Shown here one piece after another: positions 11,361 to 22,068 of a stretch of DNA of 64,000 nucleotides (position 1 is its first letter; each line of letters begins with the position of its first letter). The notes beneath the pieces are model-generated. The model was given only the letters and a program-made list of their open reading frames with translations. It was not told the DNA's origin and did no database searches. The stretch comes from Onthophagus taurus (lineage: Eukaryota; Arthropoda; Insecta; Coleoptera; Scarabaeidae). The position numbers and the translations under genes are program-made. The stretch covers positions 1,433,501 to 1,497,500 of the forward strand of contig NC_091971.1 in NCBI RefSeq assembly GCF_036711975.1. Reading direction: 5' to 3'.

Positions 11361-11576
11361 ATTTGAGTGTTTATGATCTAATTCGTATTTGCACTGTTAC
11401 TAATCGCTTACTTTCTGAATTGTAATTGACACAAAGTGACACATCTAACAGAATACTACCAGAATTTAGAAAATTTGCCAAAAAAGCGATCTGATAAATA
11501 ATTATCTTGGACAGAAACTATTCAATTATTAGAAAACCCTAGATACAATAGGGATGTAGCTCTAATTTTAATTGTT
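11361..11576. repeat. Interspersed repeat R, copy 1
   Basis: About 215 bases starting GATTTGAGTGTTTATG, repeated at 13722-13936 with few differences and partly at 14817-14895. Copy 1 is followed by a transposon insertion. Copies 2 and 3 are joined directly to satellite units. Confidence 0.88.
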
Positions 11577-13537
11577 GAGAACCACCATTTTCTAAATATG
11601 CAGCTATCCTTCGTATTATAGAATGTTGCTAGTTAATTTCTTTAGCGAATTAGTAGCTTCAACTATTCGGTCAATCAAATCTTCGCGTGTATCTGGTTTA
11701 CCATTACTACTATACGTACGAGATTTAAGGCAACCCTATAGAAAATAAACTAGAGGCGACAAGTCAGGTGACCGAGCTGGAAATGTACAGGACCACCTCG
11801 TCCTTAAGAAATGCCGTGACTTGTCTCCGAAAATGTGATGGTGCCCCATCTTGCTGGAACCACATGCCACGACGAGCTTCTAGAGGACTATCTTCTATGT
11901 AATTCGGCAATTCTTCTTCTAAAAAATGAAGGTAACTTTCTGCACTATTATTATTATTATTATTATTATTAGACCTATAAGATCTATTGTAACTTTAGCC
12001 CTCCAAAGGTTTAGGGCAAATGTAGGTCCTTAATGAACCTTAGTATTGTCCTGAGGTCTTGAACCTTTATGTCGGTAGGTAACAGGGGAGTTTTACCGAA
12101 GACGTTGTGCCTTAGACGTCCTCTGGCGACGCAATTGCACAGTATATGTTCAGCAGTTTCTGACTCGTCGTTGCATAGTCGACAAGTTTGATCCTCAGCT
12201 TGTCCAATGTGGAAGAGGTGGTATTTTAGGGGCACATGGCCGGTTAGGTAGCCTGAGAGCGTTCTTAGATCCCCTTTGCTGAGGCATAAAACCTCTTTGG
12301 TTTTGTTTTGCGACGGAGTTATCATACTCTTCGCTTGTCTGTGACCTGGAAGTTCTTTCCAGCGTAAGGCTATCTTTGAAGCCTCCCAGTTGTTGATTAT
12401 TTGTTTTAGGTGGCTTTTTTGTAGTCCACATCCAGGTTGGGGTCCAATGAAGGGCGTGTTTGCTGCCTCTTTGGCCAGCTTGTCGGCCTTCTCATTGCCC
12501 TCAATGTTGCTGTGACCTGGAACCCACCATAGGGTAACATCATTACCCCTAACGAGTTCTCTCAGGTTGTTGGTGCACTCTCTGATCAGTGCGGAGCCAC
12601 ACGTGTAGGCCTGAATTGCCTTTAAGGCGGCCCGACTGTCTGTGAAAATGTTTATGGATGCACCTTTTTGTCCCTTCTGTAGGTTCAAAGAAGTTTATAG
12701 CAAGAACTTCTGCTTGGAAAATTGTTAAGTCCGAGCTGAGGGGCAATTTGATGTGGCTATTTGGTCCACTGATGCCCATGCCTACTCCAGATCTTACTGT
12801 CTTTGAAGCATCGGTGTACCAGGCTAGGGCTCCTCTTTTTAGTTGAGGCCCTCCTTTCGCCCAATCATCCCTGCTACTAAATATGACCTTATACGGTTGG
12901 TTGAAATTGTATTCCGTCGGTATAAGGCCCGTTTTAATTTCAATCAGGTGATTTAGACATGGGTCTTTGAGGATCTCGAGGTGTCCTCTGAGGTTGCCCT
13001 GCCTTTCTGCACTAAGACGTCTTTCATAAAAATGAGGCCCAACAAGTTGATTATTTAACAAGCCGCACCACACCTTGACGAAAAAACGATATTGATGGTT
13101 AACAACGATTACTTCGTGTGGGTTTTGATCCGTCCAGATATGAGAATTACGTGTGTTGTTAATACCATTAATTGTAAACTAGGCCTCATCCGTAACGCAG
13201 GAAGTAAATGCTGGACTTTGTATAAATCATAGGGATAAAGTCCATCATAGTGCAGTATTCTCCATAGGTTGGGTTGAGAAATTCCCGTTGTATGGGATAT
13301 TCTACGAATACTGGTAGAAGGACTTCGTTCAACTGCAATTGAAACTGCTTCAGACAGCATAAAAATCATTAATTTATCAAACATTAAATCGTCAAGACTA
13401 ACTATGACTTTTTTTAATTCTTTCTATATCTCAGAAATGAAGAGGAATTCACCTATACGTGATATACCATTTTTTGATCGTAATAACCCCTGGAATATAT
13501 GATATAAGTTTATCGGTCGAGTCACGGAACACCCTGT
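11577..13537 (-). mobile_element. Degraded Tc1/mariner-like transposase element, interrupted
   Basis: Minus-strand translation gives a DDE transposase in two pieces. The first (about 13384 to 13003) includes an N-terminal helix-turn-helix-like part and the segment NGINNTRNSHIW, with frameshifts and an in-frame stop. The second (about 11947 to 11760) includes the catalytic-region text MWFQQDGAPSHF. The pieces are separated by a non-LTR insertion at 11948-13002. A terminal sequence CAGGGTGTTCC (minus) is seen at about 13536, next to TA. The opposite end was not located. This is a dead copy. Confidence 0.8.
11948..13002 (-). mobile_element. 5'-truncated non-LTR retrotransposon (RNase H end)
   Basis: Minus-strand frames encode the C-terminal part of a non-LTR ORF2: RNase H start (WYTDASK), FTDSRAALKAIQ, WVPGHSNIEGNEKAD, then a CCHC-like tail (CRLCNDESETAEHILCNC), ending at 12011. 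A frameshift separates the first RNase H strand from the rest. A (ATT)n tract at 11945-11970 is the 3' tail. The 12-base direct repeat CTTTCTGCACTA (11936-11947 and 13003-13014) is the target-site duplication, showing insertion into the mariner transposase. Confidence 0.92.
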
Positions 13538-13552
13538 ATATTTTTGTTGAAT

Positions 13553-14816
13553 TAAAAGTAGAACTAACTCTAGACCAAGAACTAGAATCATTCGGCTTTA
13601 GCCGTCTTTAGAGACGTGCGGCTAAACCCAAATGATTCTAGTTCTAGATATAATGTTAGTTCTACATAGTAACAGTGCTAGTGTAAAACGTAGTAGATTA
13701 TGTAGTAGTAGTAAAAGTAGATTTGAGTGTTTATGATCTAATTCGTATTTGCGCTATTACTAATCGCTTACTTTCTGAATTGTAATTGATACAAAGTGAC
13801 ACATCTAACAGAATACTACCAGAATTTAGAAAATTTGACGAAAAAGCGATCGGATAAATAATTGTCTTGGACAGAAACTATTCAATTATTAGAAATCCGT
13901 AGATACAATAGGGATGTAGCTCGAGTTTTAATTGTTATACAGCGTTTGATTGTTATATATTTTTATTGAACTAAAAGTAGAACTAACTCTAGACCAAGAA
14001 CTAGAATCATTCGGCTTTAGCCGTTTTATAAGACGCATGGCTAAACCCAAGTGATTCTAGTTCTAGGTATAGTGTTAGTTCTACACAGTAATGGTGTTAG
14101 TATAAAACTAGAACTAACACTATACCCAGAACTAGAATCATTCGGGTTTAGCCGTCTTTAGAAACGTGCGGCTAAATCCAAATGATTCTAGTTCTAGGTA
14201 TAGTGTTAGTTCTACATAGCAACAGTGCTAGTGTAAAACTAGAACTAACACTATATCTAGAACTAGAATCATTTGGGTTTAGCCGTCTTTAGAGACGTGC
14301 GGCTAAACCCAAATGATTATAGTTCTAGGTATAGTGCTAGTTTTACATAGTAACAGTGCTAGTGTAAAACTAGAACTAACGCTAGACCTAGAACTAGAAA
14401 CATTCGGGTTTAGCCGTCTTTAGAGACGTGCGGCTAAATCCAAATGATTCTAGTTTTAGGTATAGTGTTAGTTCTACATAGTAACAGTGCTAGTGTAATA
14501 CTAGAACTAACACTATACCTAGAACTAGAATCATTTGGGTTTAGCCGTCTTTAGAGACGTGCGGCTAAACCCAAATGATTATAGTTCTAGGTATAGTGTT
14601 AGTTTTACATAGTAACAGTGCTAGTGTAATACTAGAACTAACACTATATCTAGAACCAGAATCGTCACACAATCGTTTTAATTGTCACACAACGCTAGAT
14701 TGTTGTATATTTTTATTGAACTAAAAGTAGAACTAACACTAGATCAAGAACTAGAATCATTCGGCTTTAGCCGTCTTATAAGACGCATGGCTAAACCCAA
14801 GTGATTCTAGTTCTAG
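13553..14816. repeat. Palindromic satellite array D
   Basis: Units of the same family, broken by repeat R copy 2 (13722-13936). Several units are preceded by the module TATTTTTATTGAACT (near 13539, 13965 and 14708) that also borders dispersed family members elsewhere. The array ends at 14816, where repeat R copy 3 begins. Confidence 0.9.
13722..13936. repeat. Interspersed repeat R, copy 2
   Basis: Direct repeat of 11361-11576 without the transposon, so it shows what the uninterrupted locus looks like. It leads straight into a TATTTTTATTGAACT module and satellite DNA. Confidence 0.88.
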
Positions 14817-14895
14817 AGGAAAAGCGATCTGATGACTAATTGTCTTAGACAGAAACTATTCAATTATTAGAAAACACTATATACAATAGAGATGT
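14817..14895. repeat. Interspersed repeat R, partial copy 3
   Basis: Matches the second half of repeat R (AAAGCGATCTGATGACTAAT and following) and then diverges. Confidence 0.8.
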
Positions 14896-15857
14896 TAGAA
14901 TTATTCAATTATGATGAAGTTAAAGTTGCTTTCCTGTTGTTGATAAAATATTTTTCTGATTACTTTGGTATTGCAATAAAAAAAAATCATATATCTAACT
15001 AAACATATTAATTTTAGATTACCCTCATATTTCAGAAGGTGATCCAAATAAAACCAGAAAATATTTACTTCACTAGATTTATGAATGATAATCTGTTAAT
15101 AATTCGTTTGTAACAACCTAGATAAAACGTAAACACGTCAAAAAAAAAAGATAATAAATTCTCATTCAAATCCCTAATCCAAACAATAAACTCCATTCAA
15201 AGGCCTAAATAAAAAAAAAGTTATATTCATTCACTGTAAATATTTCTACCTGTTCCATTTCTACTCATAAAATACTTCTTAGAATCCTTAAGAAAGTCTA
15301 TTACTGTAAAAGGTAGTTCGAGGAATTAGCCGCTACCCATCTAAACGAGTCCAGACTAGTTGGGCTTTAACGCGCAAATCCAAACAAAAAGTCGAAACGT
15401 TGCGTTTAAGGTCGATGGTGCTGTGAGATTTGGGAGTAATTTCAACCTTAAAGACTGAACGGCGGTCGAATCGATATCTGCTTTGGACCGCAACACGCGT
15501 GCGTTCTATCGATCTTCTCTGGTTGAAAGGGATATTTGCCATAGATTCCCGGTTTTAATGGGATAGAAAAATGTGTCAGCATGGATTTTGTTGACAGATT
15601 GAGTCGATAACTAAATTATTTCGATTTGATAAAAAAGATTGCTTTTTTTATTTGGGAAAAATTGAAACAAGAGTTAATTAATTAATAGAGGCTTTTATTT
15701 CTTTGCTCGAAAAGAAAAAAATTAAGATTAATATAATTAATATTAATTAATAAAACGAAATAATTTGCAACTAATCTAAAAAACACAATTCTATATTTTG
15801 CTTTTTTTTTTAATTTATATTAAGGATAACTTTATTTTTAATTTTTATTTTTATTAT
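14896..15857. other. Intergenic region 3' of the MADF gene
   Basis: Mostly AT-rich. A patch at 15333-15545 is richer in CG and has a 69-codon minus frame (starting MANIPFNQRR) without a recognised domain; it could be a conserved noncoding or UTR segment. The 3' UTR of the minus-strand MADF gene should lie near 15700-15857. Confidence 0.4.
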
Positions 15858-16962
15858 TCAATTTCCGGACGGTTCCGGAAATACAAACGATTGATTCGCG
15901 TTCATCTCCTCAATAATAATCTTCAAAATCTTATTCCTGACGACCAACTTTTGAACTCTCGTGAAACTTTTCATAATCGGCAACAAACTCTTCATAAAAT
16001 ACAAATCGTCTGAATTTTCCTGTTTCGCTTCATCTTGTGCCAATAAAATATCCACCTTCTTTTGTTCCAACTTCACCAAATAAGCCAATAAATCCTCGTC
16101 GATATCAAATTTTGTTCTTTTTCGTTTCCTTTCTGGTGACTCCTCATCGTATTGCATTCGAGTTGATGACGATGATGATTCTTCTTCGAAAAAATTCGTG
16201 GGTGTACTGATATTCGGAACTTCACCACTACGTTCTGGGACGCAATGGGCTTTTTCAATTTTTGCATTTATCTGTTCAACCAAAAAGAAAAGGAGATGAT
16301 AATATTTCCAACTTGGCTCATAAGCCATCGCTCCTAATGATGCCGATTCTGCTATCTTTTTTACTTCTCTCCGATGTTGATCTCGGAGATATTTCCATTT
16401 TTGACGTACGTCTCTTACTGTAATTTTAAAAAAATATTAACTGAAGATTATGCAACCCAATTTACACGTTTTTAATAATGTCTTATTTTTATGAGAAATC
16501 ACTTTTTATTATTAAAATTTGATGTTTATTATTAAATATTAATGAATTAATAATGATTATTAATAAAGTTTCGAATGAATGTTGAAGGAGTATTTAAAAA
16601 ATAAAAAAAAATTTTATCTTTTTTTAGTCACCTGTAGATGACCTTGATAATAATAGAAAAATATAAAAATATGTGGTGGGGGGTAAACCAACGCAAAGCC
16701 TCTAAATGACGGGTAACCATGACAACGGGTTGCGACATACATACATACTGAGTTGAGGTAGAGACCACACCACAGACATACAGACTACGAATACAGGAAG
16801 TGGAGTAAAGATACACAACATACCGTGAGCGTCCAGGACGGTGGCTACTTCAATCCAGACGCGTTCCAATAGGAACCTGTTGGCGTGGTCCTTGTGGGCT
16901 GTGTCCCAAAGAATCGGTCGTTTGTGAACCTCTCTTATTAAGCTGCGTACGTTGACGCTCAT
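15858..16962 (-). CDS. MADF-BESS domain protein (putative transcription regulator)
   Basis: Two exons, 16962-16824 and 16417-15858, join in phase 1 to give 232 residues. Residues about 7-95 form a MADF (Myb/SANT-like) domain: LIREVHKRPILWD near the start, RVWIEVATVL, then VRDVRQKWKYLRDQHRREVKK across the splice. A basic patch (ERKRKRTK) lies near residue 150. The C-terminal segment DDLYFMKSLLPIMKSF followed by LVVRNKILKII is a BESS motif, used for protein-protein contact. In insects this architecture marks sequence-specific nuclear regulators (the Adf-1 and stonewall type). The start was chosen as the ATG just before the domain. The frame is open upstream, so a longer N terminus is possible. 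No specific orthologue is recognised. Confidence 0.88.
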
Positions 16963-17984
16963 GTCGTAAGAACGCCAAACCCGAATGTTAGAGGGTCTCC
17001 CTCTATTATACGGAGGAGACGGTCGACGGGACGCCGCACAACCAGCAACAACACGAACACCGTACTCGACGTACTCTGCTTTTGGGAAGCATGCGCTCTT
17101 TGGATCTGCAAAGCGAAAATCCGAAGCGAAGTTACCGGTGAAGGTAGGCAGGCAAAGAAGCAGGACAACGAACACGGAGGACGTAAATAGTAGACTGGAC
17201 GTCGATTTCGATGTCGATGGGAATAATAGTTCTAAAGGGCTTCAAGTTCCAAAGTAATTCCTGAAAGACAAAGAGGGAAGAAAGATTAGGGTAAGAAAGG
17301 AGGGAGTGAGATGGATATGAGGATTATGGACTGACCGGAAGCATCATTCTAAAGGGGGTTGAGTTTAAGAAACACTAGAAATTTTTAGATAATCATCGAA
17401 TAAAAAATGAATTAAACCTGTGTGCTTTTCAAAAATTTTGAAAAGAAAATCTGAGGGAGTCTTAAAAACAAGACAATAATTAATTGATGCACAACTTAAT
17501 GCATGAACTATACATAGTTTTGTCATGGATGATTTTTTAGAATTTTGATTTTTACAAAAATTAATTATCCCATTATTATAGAACATTTCTTCATACGTTT
17601 ATTACTAAAGAATCAAAAAACGAAATTATTTTATAGAAATATAAAATAGAACTTTAAAAAAGTTATAGAATCAATATAATTATTGCACGAGTTACTCAGT
17701 TAACTGTACACAGTGGAATTTATAATATTTGAATTAATGAATGAAAAGAAATGAATGAATTTTTACTAAAATAATTCGATGCCAAGTGGGTTGCCTATAC
17801 GAACCCGCTTTCACACGAACACATTTCAATTTTAACTTTCACCCCATGTACAGGTTTTTCAAAAATAAGGAGTGATTCTACCCAAATATGACATCATTGG
17901 ATAGAACAGAGTTTTCTAAAGCAACTGAAACTAAAGTTACATATTCGAAAACTTTAAATAAAAATATGTAGAGTTTGATAAGAA
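16963..17984. other. Upstream region of the MADF gene and spacer
   Basis: 16963-17260 is CG-richer and probably holds the MADF promoter and 5' UTR. Overlapping frames on both strands there look like by-products. 17260-17340 is purine-rich. The remainder is AT-rich with no recognised gene. Confidence 0.4.
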
Positions 17985-19252
17985 TGGTTGGTTGGACAAA
18001 GGACTAACTTGGACATCACACATTAGTTGCAAAACCAAAAAAGCGACGATTGTACTGACCCAGTGCCGAAGGGCTATTGGGAATACTTGGGGATTAAATC
18101 CGAAAGTTACAATGTGGATCTACACTTCTGTGATAAGACCCATGGTAGCTCACGGAGCCATAGTCTGGTGCTCAGCACTAAAACATGCATATAAAGCTAC
18201 ATTGCTACATCAATTGCAACGACTGGCCTGCCTGCTAATCACAGGCGCTATGAGATCTACACCTACGATTGCAATGGAGACTATGTTAAACGTGCTGCCC
18301 CTAGATATTTTTATCAGGGAGGTGGCCGTGATGGCATTGCTTCGGTTGCGATCAGTAAATGAAAAGCAGGTTGTTAAAATGGGAATAGTCCGGAGCAGCT
18401 CGCACAGACTACATTACACCTACTTTCTTAGGCAAGCCACACTTTGGCATTGAAACGATACCCCAGAGTAACTCAAGCTCGAGCAAAACGCTGACCATCT
18501 ACACTGATGGATCAAAGAAGGTTGGAGGTTCCGGAGCGGGAATCTTCTCGCACGATCTCCAGCTGCACCTTTCCACTTCGTTAGGATCGTATTGCACGAC
18601 TGCTCAAACCGAATTAATTGCTATAAACATAGCAGCCGATGCGATTATCGACTCCGAAAAAGTCGGCAGAAACGTTGTAATCTGTACTGATAGCAGACAG
18701 GCTATGCTGGCGGTTGGCAGGCATCATACTGCATCATCGTTGGTGAAGTCCTGTCGGCAATCACTCGAAGAGTCAAACGTATACAACAACGTCACGATAA
18801 AATGGCGAAAAGGACACATCGGAATTAAAGGACATGATCATGCGGACAGGTTGGCGAAACGGGCGGCTAACAAGTCACCGATCTCCCCTGAACCGTTTGT
18901 ACCACTAGCTGTTAATACAGCATCAAAACTGATAAACTCCATCTCCCACCGAGCTTTTTGCGATAGATGGGATGGGACAGCAGTAGGTGCCTTTGCTAAG
19001 AAAACTCTGCTCTACCCTGACCGGAAGACATCTACTCAGTTTCTGGGAAAATCGAAAAGTGACTTGAGGCTTCTCACCCACTTCCTGACCGGACACTGCA
19101 GGTTACGTAAGCACATGTTTTACATGAAGCTGGCGAATACACCCCACTGTAGAGGGTGTGAAATAGAAGACGAGACGGTAAGTCATATTGTTTGTAACTG
19201 TCCAAACCTTGTGTACTTAAGGGGCTTAAGGGGCTCCAAATTTCGAATATAA
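17985..19252 (+). mobile_element. Non-LTR retrotransposon fragment (RT tail, RNase H, zinc knuckle)
   Basis: The plus strand carries the end of an ORF2: LDKGLTWTSHI and VIRPMVAHGAIVWC (post-RT thumb region), then, after a frameshift near 18430, an RNase H domain with TIYTDGSKK, ICTDSRQAML and the H-bearing segment HADRLAKRAA, then FLTGHCRLRKHMF and a CCHC-like CRGCEIEDETVSHIVCNC. It is 5'-truncated near 17985. The 3' UTR probably continues to about 19450. The frameshift makes it inactive. It is a different lineage member from the copies at 11948 and 39484. Confidence 0.9.
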
Positions 19253-19586
19253 GGAACCTACCTTTCTGTTCTATATTAACGTTCATGAAATGATTGGGCT
19301 GCTTTTCTGACCCTTGAATGAACAGTAAATTGTGGGGACGTACAAAGGGTCCGCTGGGGCCTAAGTGCTGTGAGTAACTCACCCCCACGTGAAACTACAT
19401 ACATAGAATACAAGAATGGTTGGTACCTACTTGTACCAGTTTTTTGAGTTATTTTAAGTTTGTTTAGTAGTTCTGTTTAGTGCTTTTTAAGTATGCATTT
19501 CTTTGTAATCGATCAATCTATAAAAATAAAAATTGGTACAGTTACTCCTCAAATATTCCCAAATGGAATAAATTAATCTACTTCAG
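19253..19586. other. 3' part of the non-LTR element and spacer
   Basis: Likely retroelement 3' UTR up to about 19450, then AT-rich sequence. No gene is seen. Confidence 0.4.
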
Positions 19587-19750
19587 TTATAACGCTGATA
19601 TTATTAAGCAGTTTTTGGTGTAACTGCAAAAAAACTCAAAAGGTGAATTGGATGAAACACTTCAAATTGGATTACTCTATCAGATAGAGAATTTGTGTTG
19701 AGGTTTTTAAGATATTAGAGAATTTGGCAAAAACTTATGAAAAACGTGAT
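19587..19750. repeat. Direct repeat, left copy
   Basis: Starts TTATAACGCTGATATTATTA and is repeated at 21380-21529 with small deletions. The two copies bracket the mariner and RTE remnants. Confidence 0.85.
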
Positions 19751-19989
19751 GGGCGCTGGGTAAATAACCGTTCATAGGTCTTCATTTAGTATTGGTCCCT
19801 TAGGATTACACCCAGCATCGACCTCTCCATCTATCTTTGCGTTACTTTGAGCCTCCTGGCAGTGACTACCGTTAATGTTAAAGAATCGGAGCCGTATGTC
19901 ATAACTGGGAAAACGCATTGATTGAAAGCCTTTCTTTTCAAATACAGGTGTACCATTTTGTTGTAACCGATGTTTCTTTTGAATAACTC

Positions 19990-20766
19990 GACAACCAGCT
20001 GTCAAATCGCCAAGTTTGATGTCACATTGGAAATGTCATTGTTGTAAAATTTTAACCACACATCTAAAGAACGTTCCTCTATTACGCTTGCTCAACGCGT
20101 GTACAGAGCAAAATACCGCGGTCGTCCAACGCCCACAGCCAAGACAATTCGAAGTTTTAAGGGGAAATTCAATGCCAGTGGTTCTTTGGTAACATCGAAA
20201 CCCAAAGTTAACCCGTACACGCCCTAATAATGACTTTATAGCTGCTGTAAGTATCGATATTCAAGAGCGTGACAACGGCTGAATGACATGGAGGACTACG
20301 GGTTCCAGAAAGATGGTGTAACATGCCATACTGTTCGATTAACAATGGATTTGCTGCGTACCATGTTTCCAAATTGATTGATATCGAAAAGTGGCGATTA
20401 TGAATGGTCGGTGCGTTCGCCTGATTTAACGCCTCCTGACTTTTTCCTGTGGGGATACCTTAAGAACCAGCTTTATGTCAACAAGCCAGACACTCTCGAG
20501 CAATTTAAGGCCAACAAACGCCAAGAAATCGCCGAAATAACGCACGAAACACTCGCAAAAGTGATGAAAAACGTCGAAAAAAAAGGCCGATTTTGTGGTG
20601 ACAGCTAGGGGGAGCCACCTACTAGACATCATTTTCAAAAAGTGACTAAACAAATTGTACAAGTCCAAATTTCAATGAAATGATAGAATCCAAACAAAAT
20701 ATTGAGTTGTTTTCAAGTTATTAAAAAAATATGTCGTTTACAACATAATAGGACACCTTGTATATA
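19990..20766 (+). mobile_element. Internally deleted mariner-like element
   Basis: Plus-strand pieces of a DDE transposase: an N-terminal part near 20075-20200 (TIRSFKGKFNASGS), then after a deletion FQKDGVTCHTVRLTMDLLR (20300-20360), a stop, and SPDLTPPDFFLWGYLK with its C-terminal tail to about 20650. The 3' terminus near 20750-20762 reads GGACACCTTGTA. Stops and deletions make it dead. Confidence 0.85.
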
Positions 20767-20769
20767 GCA

Positions 20770-21222
20770 ATATAGCCTTTAAGTTTCCCATAGGCTGCCC
20801 ATGCGAGTGTGATCTTTCTGTTTAGCTTGTTTGATTATCTCTTGATACACGAACCTCGTAGCCAAGATATACATAGCTGAATCTCATTATCCCCAATGTT
20901 GGTGTTAGAGCTGGGAACAAGATTTATCACAAATTTCGCCTCATTGATATTTAGCCCGACTCTTGCACACACCTCCTTTAAGTCGTTCAGCATTAGTTTT
21001 AATCTCTCCAAGGCTATCCGAAATAAGAACTATATCGTCCGCGTAACGCAAATTACTTACGCATTTGCCATCAATGTTTATGCCTTTTTGGGTCCAACCC
21101 AGTTGTTTAAATGCACTCTGAGGACTGTGATGAACAATTTGGGTGTATCGCCTTGTTTTACTCACAATCATTACTTTACTACTTCTACTCTCTTCAGTAC
21201 TTTCATGCAATTTTACCGTCAT
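20770..21222 (-). mobile_element. RTE-type reverse transcriptase fragment
   Basis: Minus-strand frame with WTQKGINIDGKCVSNLRYADD (RT catalytic block with YADD), then after a frameshift near 20975 KFVINLVPSSN and, past a stop, KLNRKITLAWAAYGKLK. The order and wording match RTE/BovB-like reverse transcriptases. It is truncated at both ends. Confidence 0.8.
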
Positions 21223-21379
21223 TATAGCATTCTTGTAGATGTTATAAATAAGTTTGGTATAGCGATAATCGATTCTGCATTCTTGAAGTGCTTATAACTG
21301 CCATCAACTCAATTTAAATTAAATTTTATAAATAGCTCTAAATACCCCTAAGTATATGTATATCCAGGAAATTTACTGG

Positions 21380-21529
21380 TTATAACGCTGATATTATTAA
21401 GCTGTTTTTGGTGCAACTGCAAAAAAAAAACTCAAAAGGTTCAGATGAAACACTTCAAATTGGATTACTCTATCAGATAGAGAATTTGAGGTTTTTAAGA
21501 ATTTGGCAAAAATTAATGAAAAACGTGAA
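21380..21529. repeat. Direct repeat, right copy
   Basis: Partner of 19587-19750, with short internal deletions. Confidence 0.85.
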
Positions 21530-22068
21530 CACGATAATCACGTTTTTAAACAATTTTAAATCACAAGATTTATGATAACACGTCCTCGAGAAAATTAAAA
21601 TTTAATTCGGTTTCAATCGTTATCGCAAAAAGTGATGTATCCGTTATACTAGAAACCAATTTAAACCGGACGTATTCTTGGTTACATAACCTCAAAAAGA
21701 AAAAAGACCTCAAAAAAGAAATAAAAGTCGTCGTAAAAGTAAACCCACACGAAAATGTGGTCGTACAAATTTTCGAATTACGAATTTTTAGCAACAACAA
21801 TCGCGACTAAAATAAACCTCGCGGTTGTGACGTAAGAAGAATCGTCCCCGGTACGGCCCATGCCATACTCAATGCGGTACATTTTGCAGTACATAACAAA
21901 TTGTTGGGTGAATCACTAGCACGTTCTAATCCATACAGTAGTTAAATTCTAACCTGCTAAAAAATTTATCAGAATTAAGTTTTTAAAAAAAAATTACCAA
22001 ACAAAGGAGTTTTCTATTAAAGTGTGTGTGTATTTTTTAAGTTTAATTTTTAAGGAAATATATTTGTG
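21530..22068. promoter_or_regulatory. Upstream region of the Bmcp carrier gene
   Basis: No other gene is recognised. 21790-21910 has more CG than its surroundings and may hold the promoter. The 5' UTR is probably in the last 100-200 bases before the ATG at 22069. No clear TATA box was seen. Confidence 0.35.

Noticed and set aside
15333-15542. 69-codon frame starting MANIPFNQRR
   Set aside because: No domain, no neighbouring exon and unusual composition; kept only as a note in the spacer entry.
16702-17257. Overlapping frames on both strands upstream of the MADF gene
   Set aside because: CG-rich DNA with frames on both strands and no domain; only the last part joins the MADF exon.
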